From Tetraselmis striata (taxonomy: Eukaryota; Chlorophyta; Chlorodendrophyceae; Chlorodendrales; Chlorodendraceae): a stretch of 64,000 bases of DNA. The stretch is from assembly GCA_006384855.1 (NCBI GenBank), contig VCJN01001326.1:147501-211500 (forward strand), written 5' to 3'. Position numbers and translations under genes: made by a program. The notes beneath the pieces are model-generated. The model searched no databases, had not been told where the DNA came from, and saw nothing but the letters and a program-made list of their open reading frames with translations. How positions within the stretch are numbered: position 1 is the first letter of the stretch; every line of letters begins with the position of its first letter. This document shows positions 9,256 through 20,735 of this stretch, in pieces.

Positions 9256-10996
9256 CTAGTTCAGCCACTCGTCGTCCTGATCTATGTAGGCAGGGTTCAG
9301 CTCGTCCTCGCCCTGTTCCCCATCCTCCTTTTCCTCCTTCTCTATCTCGTCCTCGCCTTCCTCACTGTCGCTGCTATCAAAAAACGCGCATTTCGTCGCA
9401 CGCATCTTGGCGCTCGCGCGCACTTGAATCTTGCCATGCGGCGATCTTAGCGTCCGCAACCTTGACGTGGGCACCTAGCACACTTAGCTCAGCTTCAGCC
9501 ACGGCTTCGGCTAACTCTGTCTTGCGGCACTTGGCGTTCGCCGCCTCCTCCTCTGCCTTGTTTACTTGCTGCTCCTTCTTTTCTTCTGCCTTCGCTGCTG
9601 TCTCCAAGGCAGCGCCAGCCCTCTGCAAAGTTGCTGGCCTCACCTTCTTGGGTAGCTTGGGTTCGGGCAGGCCGCCTGCTGCAGCCTGCAAGGCTCCTTG
9701 GAGCGTTGCATGCGCGGGGTTGTCAGGGCTCTCTTCTGCGCTGAGGGTTGCAGTCAGCGCGCACTCCGCCGCAATAACCATGGTGTGCCCGCTGGATAAA
9801 AATCCACACATAAATGTAAGATGATAATTGCAAGTTTCTCATGCCATATTTTGAGCTGGTAGAAGTCGCTAAGTGCAAGCTAGCTTACTCACCTGAAGTT
9901 GTCAATGATCAGCAATATTTTGCCTGTGCGGCGTAGTTCCTCTGTGTAGGGCAGGAACACCGTCTCTACCCAGTAGTGGTAGAGGTCGCCGTCCATCCAC
10001 GCATTCTTCTGTGTTGTAAGCTCGGCGTCCCTCAGAATGGTGTTTGATAAGTCTAGCTTGTCCCACCAATCTGGCATGTTTTTCCCCTTCACAATAAAAA
10101 GAGGTGGAAGCTGTGTGCCATCAGCGACAATGACAGATAGGTTACTGATGGAGAACCGCGATGCGTTCTGCAACGTGTGTGTACGTTTGGCCCCCTTCCT
10201 GGTGATGACCCGCTCCACTCTCCCATCAGGTCTAAAAGAGGTCTCATCTAGATTGTAGATTCGGCTAGGATCTAGCGGACCATGTTCTTTCTCAAATTCA
10301 GCGATGGCATTGTATAGTGTGAGCATATCCTTTTCTGGTTACAAGCCATCGCTTGGGGTCAAAGCGGTCAGCTACCCGCGCTCGCAGCTCAGGGTGGCGG
10401 CGCATGAAACCGCGAAACCATTTTCTAGACATCTTCCCTCGTTTGATCCAGATCTTGGCGACAGGGTCTTTATCATAGCCACGGCTTTAAATGATGTCCA
10501 GTGCGTGCTTCTTGACGGCTCGCTCGCTTAGCGCCAGCCCACGGTCTGCCCGGATCAAGACGTACTTTGCCAGCGACGATTCGTCCTCACTGGTCATGGT
10601 TGTTGGTCGGGTTCCAGCAGCAACAACATGAGTCTTGCCCTGTTTCATAGCCTGTCTCGCCCTCTTGACAGCAGTGATAAGCGTCGTTCTGTTCACGCCA
10701 CAGCTCTTTGCAGCTTTGGCCGGCTTTTAGACACCATCAAGAACAAGTTTGACAGCATGCTCCAGCGCGCGCTTCGCCTTCTCACCGACGTTGTAGTCAC
10801 CTCGAGCGTTAGAGGGGTCACTCGACTGACTGAGGGGTTCTTTACGGGGTCGACCTCGCCCACGTTTTGCGTCGGTGGCGGCCTTGCGGGTTGCCGTCTG
10901 CTTCTTGGGTGGGCGGCCAGACGAGCGCGCTGAGAATTGTCCCGACCTTTCCCTCGTACGACCGCGCATCGCGGCGCGCGATGGCCCACCCGCCAT
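9256..10996 (-). pseudogene. Tigger/pogo-like DDE transposase with intron
   Basis: Read right to left: an N terminus with an AT-hook (KRGRGRPRKEP), a psq-type helix-turn-helix (AAKSCGVNRTTLITAVKRAR), a CENP-B/Tigger second DNA-binding region (KWFRGFMRRHPELRAR) and the DDE_1 catalytic core with IYNLDETSF and LLIIDNF. A clean 101-bp GT-AG intron (9892-9792) joins IDNF to SGHTMVIAA. The C terminus is coiled-coil and acidic, ending DDEWLN at 9256. In-frame stops follow the AT-hook region (near 10724) and the helix-turn-helix region (near 10484), there is a frameshift near 10330, and one extra T in a T run (9379-9384) breaks the tail. The third catalytic residue is not evident. It would mobilise a Tigger-type DNA transposon; this copy is dead. 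Confidence 0.82.
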
Positions 10997-10999
10997 CGA

Positions 11000-11470
11000 G
11001 CTGGCTGACTGGCGAGCCGGCTATGTCGTCCCCCAGGGACTTGGGCAGCCACGCCCCGCCTTGACCGACTACCACGCACGGCCTCTAAGCGGCACTACAA
11101 GGACGGTGGTGAGAGTTAGTGGCGACGCACGGCCACGTGCAGCCGGATGATTCGGATGTGTTTAAACGCGCGCCCGTATTTATTTTCCCGCGACCCGGAA
11201 AAAAATGCTGACCACCATCGCTTCACCCCTGCCTGGCACACACCAGGAAAGTCCATCGGGGGCGGCCCTCCGCCCTAAGGTAGCCCTACTCAAGGGCTAT
11301 CGGACGCGCCATAGACAGCTCCTAGTAGTGGCCTAACGGCTGGACAGCTAGGGCTTCTAGGGAAAGTGTTGAAAGATAGGGCATGTTGAAAGATAGGGCC
11401 TTTTCTCGCTATCTGTTTAGTGAACCCGGGTACACCAATCTAGCGTTAGCCTTATGTACATACCGCGGCG
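11000..11470. other. No recognisable gene
   Basis: This is the flank between the Tigger-like and MULE-like remnants. A GAACCCGGGTACACC phrase near 11422 resembles the core of the inverted repeat at 11471 but no coding sequence was found. Confidence 0.45.
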
Positions 11471-11501
11471 GTTATTAGGTTCATGATGAACCCGGTTCAC
11501 C
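11471..11501 (+). repeat. Left arm of a 31-bp inverted repeat
   Basis: This begins GTTATTAGGTTCATGATG and matches the reverse complement of 17412-17442 at 30 of 31 positions. The two arms enclose the MULE remnant and the 205-bp direct repeats. They might be terminal repeats of a 6-kb element, but no flanking target duplication is visible. Confidence 0.6.
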
Positions 11502-11757
11502 TGGAGGTTGTACAGTGGAAAAGTACTAATTACAAGAACTATCGCTAAGTACTGTAAGCGCCGCTAAAACTCGTCATCGTAGAGACGGGAGTATGCTGCG
11601 CGGTCCGGCGGCCGCGCCGCGCGCCGATGTTGAGGGCAACAGCGCCTGCCCGTCTGCCCGAGGGATGCCGGGCGCGCAAAGGACGGCAATCTCGCAAGAC
11701 GTCCGCACAAGACGACAGGTTGAGTTGCTGTCGCTGGGGACAAAGGACTCGCGAGCC

Positions 11758-14700
11758 TCACTCACACGGAGTGCCATATACGGGGCACAACCCATAGGTG
11801 GCGCGATGTCCCAAAGCATCACATGCCCCGCACTTGGCGGCCGTCCTTTTGCTGGTCGGCGGCCCAGCCAACGGAGGCCTCCGTGAAGCTCCTGTCGGAG
11901 GCTGCGACGTTACGCCGTAGCTGCTGGCCGCCTGGCTGCACACGGGGTCGGCAGCGTGTTGCTGCACTAACTCGGCCAAGGGTTGCTGCGACGGAGCTTG
12001 GCGGGTCTCCTCTGGCTGATGTGACGGGAGGCTGGACTCCGCCGAGGCCTCGGTATGCTGCCCAGGTCGGTTATTGCCTGCCTGCTCCCAGCTGTCGCCT
12101 TGCCCTGTCGCGTGAAAGTATAAGGTGGAGCCGTAGCCCGCGAGAGTTGCATACGGCGTTTGACGCCGAGGGCTCCCTAAGGCCTGCCCTTGTGCTGGAG
12201 AAGAGGGGGGTTGGCCACAGGGAGGTAAGCAATCTTGGTCCTGCACTTTGTCTTTTTGGAGGACAACAAAGGGGTTGCTGCGCCCATTGTTGATTGTGCA
12301 CTTGGTATAGATGACGTAGAGCGCGTGCGCTGCTGAGGCCGCGGATGTCAAATGTAGGTCCGCAAGTGCCTCTGTAATGCTGCTGAAGCGAGGAAGGCCG
12401 GCCAAGTCTGCGCCCCTCTCCAGCTCGATGGTGTGACCTGCACCATTAGGGCGCATGATTATGCTTCATACATTCCCAGAAATCGCACCCACATACTTGA
12501 GTACATGGGCGATGGAGGGCTATTGCACTTTCCATGCTGTTACTAAATAATCCGTACAACATATCCAAGGCAGAGGGGGCGCGGGCGGACGTCACATACG
12601 TATTTGGGGCGGTGCGCGGGGGCACGGGCAGGTGGACGCCAGATATATATTATCACGCTGGTGGTGAATTGATAAAGCCGGTGTGTGCCAGAGGCGCAGT
12701 GTACGTATTTGGGGCGATGCGCGGGGGTGCGGGCAGGTGGACGCCAGATATATACAACCACGCTGGTGGTGAATTGATAAAGCCGGTGGACGCCAGAGGC
12801 GCAGAATACGTATTTCGGGCGATGCGCGAGGGCGCGGACTGGTGGACGCCAGATATATATTATCACGCTGGTGGTGAATTGATAAAGCCGGTGTGTGCCA
12901 GAGGCGCAGTGTACGTATTTGGGGCGATGCGCGGGGGCGCGGACTGGTGGGCGCCAGATATATATATATAACCACGCTGGTGGTGAATTGATAAAGCCGG
13001 TGTGTGCCAGAGGCGCAGTGTACGTATTTGGGGCGATGCGCGGGGGTGCGGGCAGGTGGACGCCAGATATATATAACCACGCTGGTGGTGAATTGATAAA
13101 GCCGGTGGGCGCCAGAGGCGCAGTATACGTATTTGGAGCGGTGCGCGGGGGCGCGGACTGGTGGGCGCCAGATATATATTATCACGCTGGTGGTGAATTG
13201 ATAAAGCCGGTGTGTGCCAGAGGCGCAGTGTACGTATTTGGGCGGTGCGCGGGGGCGCGGACTGGTGGGCGCCAGATATATATAACCACGCTGGTGGTGA
13301 ATTGATAAAGCCGGTGGGCGCCAGACGCGCAGTATACGTATTTGGAGCGGTGCGCGGGGGCGCGGACTGGCGGTGGGCGCCAGATATATATTATCACGCA
13401 TGTGGCGATGGGCGTCGTGCAGGCAAGGGGTGGGGACTACCTGATGGGACGCATGGGCGGTCTTGTTTCATGTTGCAAAGGGCGACGCCGTAAATATCAG
13501 ATGCTTGGACCTGCTTCAATGCCTTGTTCAAAACATAGTTTGTCAGGTTGGAGCGCAACTTGTCGTTCACTGCGGGGATGACCGTCTTCGCAAAGTTTGT
13601 TGCCAGCTGGGGGTTCATGCTGGTGCGCGCATCGGCATGAACGGTTCTCGCTTCCTCCCACTGCTCATTGAGCAGCATTACCTCCCTAAGAAGCTTGTGG
13701 AGGGGAGTGTTCTTGCGAAGGTTGCGAAGGTGCCGCTTCATCAAAAAGTTTGGTGCTTTTCCGCGCTGCGTGGACCGGCATCCAGCAGTGAAGACACGTT
13801 GGCCCAGTACTTTGCATTGTCGGTCAGCTCCTTGTTTAGATACAATGCGCACTCGGGGTAGCATTGCTGTAGGGACTGATACAGCGCCTCGAATGCCCCT
13901 TCAGAAATCTGAGCACGCGCGATGGCGAAGTCCCTGGAGAGCTGCTTGTTGCGCTGGCCAAGGCGAGCAGCGAGATTCTTGCAAAGGTTCTTGTAAATGT
14001 GCCAGATGCGCCACTGGATGGATGCATGTCTGAACACCAGCTCAGCGGCAGCTGTTGCTCCAGGGTCAGCGTCGATGAAGATAACACCAAGGCAGATATC
14101 AGTGCCGCGTAGAAAGGTTTACTGCCACTCGTAGTCCACAGTCCCCTCACGTAGCGCCTAACCTTGCACGAGGCTGACAGTATGCCCATTCCTACGCAAA
14201 CGATGTATGTTAGTCACATGTGCATTACCGCATAAGCTTGTTTTCAACAAAGACAAACAATGGTGTGGCAACACACAATTGCATGCTAGGAACTTGTCCA
14301 GAGCCGTGACGAGGCCTAGGGCCCGAATTGGGTGGTCAGGTAGGTATTGTCGTGGATTAGCAAAGAAAGAATGTCTGCGGCTCACTTTCGTTGTTTTGGG
14401 AACATCCATAATAGATGTTTCAGCCTCTTCTTGCAGTCCACTATGTAAACCACCACCCACTGGTCGCCATGTCACTTGCTAGCAGGGTGGATAGCAGAGT
14501 GTGCGAATCATGTGTCTCACCCTTGGGCATGCCACCGATGTTCTTGATGTCCTTGGAATTGAAAGAGGTCAGCCTGCTCAGGAACGCCTGCCGGCATCGG
14601 TATGCTCTTCTCCAAACAGTAGCGAGTGCAGGAAAGAGGTAATTATGGACGTGTTTTCGAAGTTGTGTACCGCCTCGAAAGCGATCTGGCATATATGGTG

Positions 14701-14880
14701 CGCCGGTAACTGGCAAGTCACGCACAAACGGCACGACGGTAGCTCGGGATGGCGGCACGCCGGGTACGCACACTGCCCGCTGGGACGATCCGAGTCGTGG
14801 GCCATGATGAAGGCCACAATCGGAACCCACTCACGCAGCGGGCACGCGCGTAGGGGGTAGGCAAGAGTGTCGTCTTGGTC
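11758..14880 (-). pseudogene. MULE (Mutator-like) transposase remnant
   Basis: Pieces of a Mutator-like transposase run right to left in several frames. At 14440-14250 are KRLKHLLWMF and LIHDNTYLT, the usual start of the MULE catalytic core. At about 14090-13750 are the second-Asp region (FIDADP), RIWHIYKNLCKN and a helical segment ending AKYWAN. At 13860-13490 are more helices. The 105-bp minisatellite (12595-13400) then interrupts it. At 12456-11758 a Gln/Pro-rich tail ends in a zinc knuckle, CGACDALGHRATYGLC, as found after the SWIM domain in many MULEs. Numerous stops and frame changes show it is dead. The boundary at 14880 is approximate. Confidence 0.7.
12595..13400. repeat. 105-bp minisatellite, 8 copies
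   Basis: Eight copies of a unit with GTACGTATTTGG start near 12600, 12705, 12810, 12915, 13024, 13129, 13234 and 13338. The spacing is 105 bp except for one of 109 (an expanded TA run). Each unit holds CGCCAGATATATA and GGTGAATTGATAAAGCCGG. Since 105 is a multiple of three, long artificial reading frames appear on both strands; these are not taken as genes. It lies inside the MULE remnant. Confidence 0.93.
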
Positions 14881-15060
14881 AACGGATGCTCTATCGTGGT
14901 CTATGTCAAAGGGTAGTAGCGGGACACCGGCATGATGGCGACGTCTCCACCGAGCCGACCGTCGCGCGGCGGCAGCGCGCGCGAGCTACGCGCGGCGGCG
15001 AAAGGGGAGGGAATGTCGGAGGAGGAGCCCGCAGGGCGGAGGCGGAAAACGGGAGGGCGC

Positions 15061-15265
15061 TGCCGAAGGCAGCGAGCTGGAAGATGGCAGACGAGCTGCT
15101 TGTGGCTGTCCTAAGTAGCTCCCCGGCCGGGAGCGCAGGGCTCGCGGGCGATGGGGTAGCCCGTACCAAACCCCGATGGTAACGGCTTGAAACCACTACA
15201 GACCGTACGGGTCGCACTAGGACAGCTATAGTCCGTTAGGAAACCCCATAAACACGTTTAGATCA
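15061..15265 (+). repeat. 205-bp direct repeat, left copy
   Basis: This starts TGCCGAAGGCAGCGAGC and ends TTTAGATCA, and is almost identical to 17160-17364. The TG...CA ends are LTR-like, but there is no matching 5-bp duplication outside, no convincing primer site after the left copy and no purine tract before the right copy. A diverged, inverted third copy lies at about 44712-44885. Confidence 0.9.
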
Positions 15266-15271
15266 TTTCAA

Positions 15272-16792
15272 TCATGCATTCGAGTCTGGTTTTGCCAGTT
15301 TACACGCGGTTCGTTTACGACTGCGAGCGTGGGCAGTCGGCAGGCGTGCCGACCAGACGAAGGCGGAAGATGTCTTGAGTTGTAGAGGGGTCTCGCGCCA
15401 AGAGGACCTCGATCGAGGCGCAGGCGCATCAGACGCGGGCGGGAGATGTTGACGCCGGCATGACATAGGCCGGACGTGTCGCGGAATTAAGGCGCCGTCT
15501 CCCGACGGCGCCCTATAGTATTGGTTGCGCGCCATGGTGGCGTGCGGCACGAGCCGGAACTGCATGCCAGTACAAGCAGCATGGGTAGCAAAGCCCAAGT
15601 TGGCGACGAGCGCCCAGCAAAGCAGCGGCACAGGCACGAGTAGGACGAGTACAGCTGCGCGCACGAGCGCGCGAGCGCGCCGAGTACAGTCAGGTGAAGT
15701 ACTGCTGCAATGTACCCGACGCGATGGTAAATCGCACCATGTACCTGTACTGGCGATGCACGTTACGAGGAGTGGACACGCAACAACTCGCGATGACAGC
15801 GATGTACTGCTGCTGTCATCACCAGCGGTGGTTGTTTCGCCCCCTTGCGCGAAGAGCGGCGGGTGAAACGCACAACGCTGAGGGCGCGGGAATGTGGAAC
15901 CCTGTGTGGTCGTGCCGTGCCGGTTCAGGTGTGTCGGGGTCGGTTGTCGGCGACGTCGCAGAAGACCCGCCGACTCGGTTAGTTGTCGCCGTGGGTCTTT
16001 CTTCGCGGAGAGCGGTGAGCCGACCGCCGTTGCTGCACCAACGACGGCTCCTGGCCAACCCACAAAGCGTAGGCTTAGGATGATGCCACGAAACGCACAA
16101 GTCGCGTTAGGTGGCGGAGCTGTCCCCCGGCGGGCAGCTCGTGTAGTCACAGATGCGTTGCCGTGACGTTGGAAGCGGGTTGGCCGGCGTAGAGGCCCTT
16201 GTAGCCTATGCCGGCCCGTAACGATGCCAATGATGTCGGGGCGAGGGTGACGACGAGGCGGCCGCTGCTGCTGCACAAGCGACGGCCGCCGAAGTCCCAA
16301 ACCCAGAGTTGGCCAAGGGTAGTTACGTACACCACGAGACGCCAGGCACGCCAGGTGGTAGAGCTGCCCCCGGGCGGGCAGCTGCAGGTTGTCGTGGTCT
16401 TTGTGACGACGACGTTGGAGTAGGAGACGTCGGAGACGCATCGGCACGGGCCGCACAAACGCCTCCCACTGCGACCACAGCAAACGTTGCTGAAGCTTCA
16501 TTGGGGCGAGGGCAACGAGCCCTCTCAAAACACCGGCGCGTGAGCGGCGCCACCCATGTAACATGCCAATTACGCGAGTAGTTCCGGAAAACCACAGCAT
16601 GTATCGACCGTTGATGCCACGGCGCCCTGCTGCGAGGACACGGGGACTGGGTTGCAGTGTCTTGCGGGACAACAAGTGGTCGCCCCGACGACACGGACGT
16701 CCTCCTCCGTCCGCGCCGATTTGTTGCGGTGGGCGTAGTTGTCGTCGTTGACAACCGTGACGAGCAGCGGCCATGGTGCCGAGCGCGTCCAC
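15272..16792 (-). other. Long open frame of unknown nature between direct repeats
   Basis: An uninterrupted 506-codon frame fills most of the 1.9 kb between the two 205-bp repeats. It is Arg/Pro/Ala/Thr-rich, resembles no family I know, and several other frames in the same GC-rich stretch are also long, so the openness may be compositional. Diverged internal duplications of about 250 bp are present (similar phrases near 16030-16170 and 16270-16440). It could be cargo of a non-autonomous element or noncoding. Confidence 0.25.
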
Positions 16793-17159
16793 CTCACCTA
16801 AACCTCAAGAGTTGACTACTGCGAGAGGGCGCTCCACTGCGGGAGCCCCGAAGGCCTGTATTGCGACTCGACTTCGGGTGTTGAGGTTTAAACCCCCCCC
16901 CAACGGGGACCCCCCAGCTCCAATTCCTTGCCGTGCGCATCGCTACCCGAAAAACGTCCCAGTTGCAAAGCCAGGGCAAAAACCGGAAAACGACCTCGGG
17001 CGCACGAGTAGGGAAAACCACACTACCGAGGGGCTGTCTGTCGATGCCTGATGTTGTAACGCATGTGCGCGGCACGACGACTCACTACCGGGTGGATGAA
17101 CCTCGGTGCGGACTTGTTCAGCCTCAGTGACCCTCGCGCGCACAAGTACGCGAAGCCGC

Positions 17160-17364
17160 TGCCGAAGGCAGCGAGCTGGAAGATGGCAGACGAGCTGCGG
17201 GTGGCTGTCCTAAGTAGCTCCCCGGCCGGGAGCGCAGGGCTCGCGGGCGATGGGGTAGCCCGTACCAAACCCCGATGGTAACGGCTTGAAACCACTACAG
17301 ACCGTACGGGTCGCACTAGGACAGCTATAGTCCCTTAGGAAACCCCATAAACACGTTTAGATCA
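17160..17364 (+). repeat. 205-bp direct repeat, right copy
   Basis: This is a near-identical partner of 15061-15265 in the same orientation. Both copies contain the short frame MADELxVAVLSSSPAG. Confidence 0.9.
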
Positions 17365-17411
17365 AACATCAGTCAAAAGTACTGATTTTTGAATAACACA
17401 TAATGTACTGT

Positions 17412-17442
17412 GGTGAACCGGGTTCACCATGAACCTAATAAC
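17412..17442 (-). repeat. Right arm of a 31-bp inverted repeat
   Basis: This is the reverse complement of 11471-11501 with one mismatch. A TA-rich microsatellite (about 17450-17482) follows directly. Confidence 0.6.
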
Positions 17443-18097
17443 GTTTCCCTATATATATATATAGATGTGTACATATATATATATGTAGATAATTTTATCG
17501 ATGCGATTCAGTCGTCCACTGAGGATTACTAACACCTTTCTGCTTGAATGTAGGCTTTTTCCTTCCCCAGTACTTTGCGTGCATTCTCTGGACGCTCTCC
17601 CTGTAACCAAAAAGACAATTTATACTAACACCCTCGCGCGAGCCGCGCGGTTATTCGCGTCGCCCGCCGTCGTCGCCATCGTCGGCCGACGACAAAGAAG
17701 CGCCCTCCCCCCCCCCCCCCCCCCCCCCCACGCTCTGCCCCTTGTCGACGCGGCACAGAGCCGCTTGCACAGCCGCGACGAGCGCCACCGTTCCCAGATT
17801 GCCAGCGGCACGTAGCATCAACGGTGTCCCGGGGCCTGGCCAGCAGTTTTACCTAGCGAACGGACTGACGTCGGCAGGCGGTGCGGCGGCCTGGCACAGT
17901 GAGGGGACGGTACCGAGGCGGCCTGCTCGCTGGCGGGAGGCGGCACCACCGCTGCAACCGCCGGAATTCCGGTCACCACCGCGGACTGCACGGCGGATTC
18001 CTAGCAGCTGATGGGACGCAGTTGATACCTTGGGCGAGGAGCTTCAGGGCCGAGATACCAGGCGGGTCGCGAGAGCCGGGTCGGGGGCGGGGGCGGC
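17443..18097. other. Upstream region of the glycosyltransferase gene
   Basis: This contains TA repeats and a run of 21 C (about 17709-17729). It should hold the promoter and 5' UTR of the gene starting at 18098, but no specific element is recognisable. Confidence 0.4.
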
Positions 18098-20735
18098 ATG
18101 TCCTACACGATTAACCTCAGCAAGGCCGGCGCGCCGGGGGCCGCGTCCGCGCCGCTGGGGAGCCCGAGCAAGGATCACCGGTACAAGGTGCGCCCATAAC
18201 TATATCTGACCCTCTGTGAGCACTGCAGGCGTCGCTTGCGCTGGGGGGCGTACCCCCTGGACTGGAAGGCTCAACCGCAGAGCGCACACATGGTTGCTGC
18301 CCACTAGATGAGGCAGCGGCACTGGGTGGGTCTCTATATATGATTTATGGACATTTATACTGGTAGGCGGATGGTTCTGGCTTTTTGTGCCTAGTTGCTT
18401 ATTACCCCCCTCCAGGATACCTGAACGCGCGTCCATTTGCTTTGACAATCAATTACTGCGGCAGTGCTAACCCGGTGTGTCTGCTCGCCAGGGGAAACAG
18501 CCACGGAGCGCCGCCGCCTGGGTGGCGCTGCTGCTGCTCCTGGCGGGCGGGGTGTACGCGGTGGCGGTGGTGTCGCGCATGTACAGCAACCACCGGCCCA
18601 AGGTGCGCTGCGCCGTTAATGCCCTCCATGCAGCGGCGGACTCGTCCACCAGCACACACACGGGCTGCTCCATGACTGGGATCACACGGCGCTTGTGTAC
18701 ATGCGGCGGCTCGAGGCCACATGGCTGCGCACGGTGGATGATACCAGGTCACCGCGCCGCTGCTGCCGCCATGCCACAGGCGCTGGCGGAGGCGATTGTG
18801 CCGCGGCCAAAGGGGGCCGTCTACGAGTCGCGCGTGCATGAGTTCATAGCCGAGACAGGTGGGGGCAGGCAACCAGCTGGCAGCGGGGGTGACAATGATG
18901 CGCTGATGATAATGCGGGCATGATGATGGTGATGGGGATGGTGGTGGGGGCAAGGTGGGGGCGGGCCGCTGAGGCATTGGGGGGTGTGTCGGTGAGTACA
19001 GGCTGCGACCGCAACTTCTTCCTGGCGTGGACCACTGCAGCGGAGAGCTTCTCGCTGCGCTACCGGCGCACCATCGAGAGCACGCTCAAGTATCACCCCA
19101 CCGCGTGCCTCATCGTCTACTCGCCCACCCTGCCGGCGGACCACTTTCAGCGCTTCTGGGACCTTGGCTACAACATCATTGTGGAGCGCCCCAACGTGCC
19201 GTACTTGCTCAACGGGACGCCGGCAGAAGTGTGGTGAGCGGGCCGGCCGCCCCGCCTGCGCAAAGGGCAGCCATGCGCCCATCGCGGGGCGGTGCCTGAC
19301 AGGTGCCTTGCCGCCCGGGCACGGAGCGCAGGTACCGCAACATCGAGGAGTGGAAGAAGGGGCCCTACTTTTTCAGCCACATCACGGAGATCATCCGTCT
19401 GGCGTCGCTGTACAAGTACGGCGGGGTGTACTTGGACACCGACGTCATCGTCATGCGCGACCTCGGCAGCCTGCGCAACTGCCTGGGCACCGAGCTGGCG
19501 GGCAGCCAGGGCGAGGCCAAGATCCTCAACGGTGCGCCCGCCCGTGCCGCCCCACACCTCACCCCTCACGTTCGGGGCTCCATCACTTGCCAGCCAGGCC
19601 CAACACCTCCCTATGTACCTGTGTGCCCTCAAGACGGAGCCATGTTACAACTGTCCCCTGTGCCACTATAGCACACGGTATCCCACAACGTGGCTCTGAA
19701 TGGATGGCATGCACAAAGGCGCCATACTCCGCAGACCACACGCATAAAAGGAGACCTAGTACCCCATGAACAATCTCCTAGATGGCGTACACTTTGGGTG
19801 CGGCACCATGCCCTATCTTACCGTCTAGGCCTAGCATGCCCCCCCATTTAGAAGCTGCGCGACCCATGCTTTAGGAGCATTATATGCCACATTGCTCCAT
19901 CTGCAATCCCTTCTTCGATGGCGGGCAATTAGGCGCCATACAGAGCGCATGCAAATGGGGACATGCACCCCCCCCCCCCCCCCCCCCCCCCGTTGGCTGC
20001 GGCCCCATGCCTTATCTACTGGCTAGGCCTAGCATGCCCCCCTCGAGAGGCCCTGGCACCCATGGTTTAGGAGCCTTATGTGCGTTGGGACACGCAGTAC
20101 CCATCCCCAATCCCCCCGGATGGCATGCAATTTGGTGCCGTACTCGGCAGAGCACACTCCTGCTAGTGCATCCACCGCCGCGGGGTGGGCCCTGCCTGGC
20201 ACTGACGCCCGGTGATGCTCCGCAGGCGCGGTGCTGGCGTTTGACCGGGGCAGCCCCTTCATCTGGGAGGGCATGGTGGAGTTCAACACGACGTACCGTA
20301 TCGACTCGTGGGGCTGGAACGGCCCCGAGCTGGTCACGCGCGTCGCCAGCCGATTCCCACGCGGCCCGGAGCTGCGCATCCTGCCCACCATCGCCTTCTA
20401 CCCCATCCACTGGGCAAAGGTGCACATGCGCTCCTATGCACCGACGCCTCGCCGCTAGGGAGGGGTCGTGCACCGCCCACAGCTTGAGTCCGGCGATAGC
20501 ACCGTGCTCTGCGGGCCGCTGAGTGATGTATGTGCGTGTCCAGGTCAAGCGGTACTTCACGCTGGAGAATATGGAGGACCAGCACCGGGTGTGGCAGCGG
20601 ATGGAGGCGGGCACCTACCTGTTCCACTACTGGAACAAGGTCACGGTGAAGCTGACGCCGGAGAAGGGCAGCCTCATGTACAAGGTCCTCAACAACTACT
20701 GCCTGTTCTGCGACGAGACGGGTATGGACGGGTGA
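18098..20735 (+). CDS. Type II membrane glycosyltransferase with DXD motif (Gb3-synthase/OCH1-like)
   Basis: Seven exons splice in phase: 18098-18187, 18492-18602, 18780-18858, 19002-19233, 19332-19531, 20226-20419 and 20544-20735, giving 365 residues. A short cytoplasmic N terminus precedes a signal-anchor helix (about residues 46-62: WVALLLLLAGGVYAVAVV), as in Golgi enzymes. The catalytic domain has CDRNFFLAW, then the sugar-nucleotide and metal-binding motif LYKYGGVYLDTDVIV (DTD at 206-208), and ends with WQRMEAGTYLFHYWNK, the conserved segment of alpha-1,4-glycosyltransferases. It likely transfers a sugar from a nucleotide sugar to a glycan or lipid in the Golgi lumen; donor and acceptor cannot be told. 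All six introns are GT-AG. Start choice: the ATG opens the only frame that splices onto the membrane anchor. Confidence 0.9.
19690..20160 (+). repeat. Diverged tandem duplications in glycosyltransferase intron 5
   Basis: Three related segments share phrases such as GGCCTAGCATGCCCCCC (near 19829 and 20026) and TGGCATGCA (near 19705 and 20120). A run of about 21 C (19971-19991) separates the last two. They expand the intron between exons 5 and 6. Confidence 0.6.

Noticed and set aside
12534-13401. Long reading frames on both strands (up to 269 codons) encoding a 35-residue repeat
   Set aside because: They arise because the 105-bp minisatellite has a period divisible by three; the same openness appears in several frames and strands.
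15061-17364. A standard LTR retrotransposon with 205-bp LTRs
   Set aside because: There is no flanking target duplication, no tRNA-complementary primer site, no polypurine tract and no gag or pol similarity; recorded instead as direct repeats.
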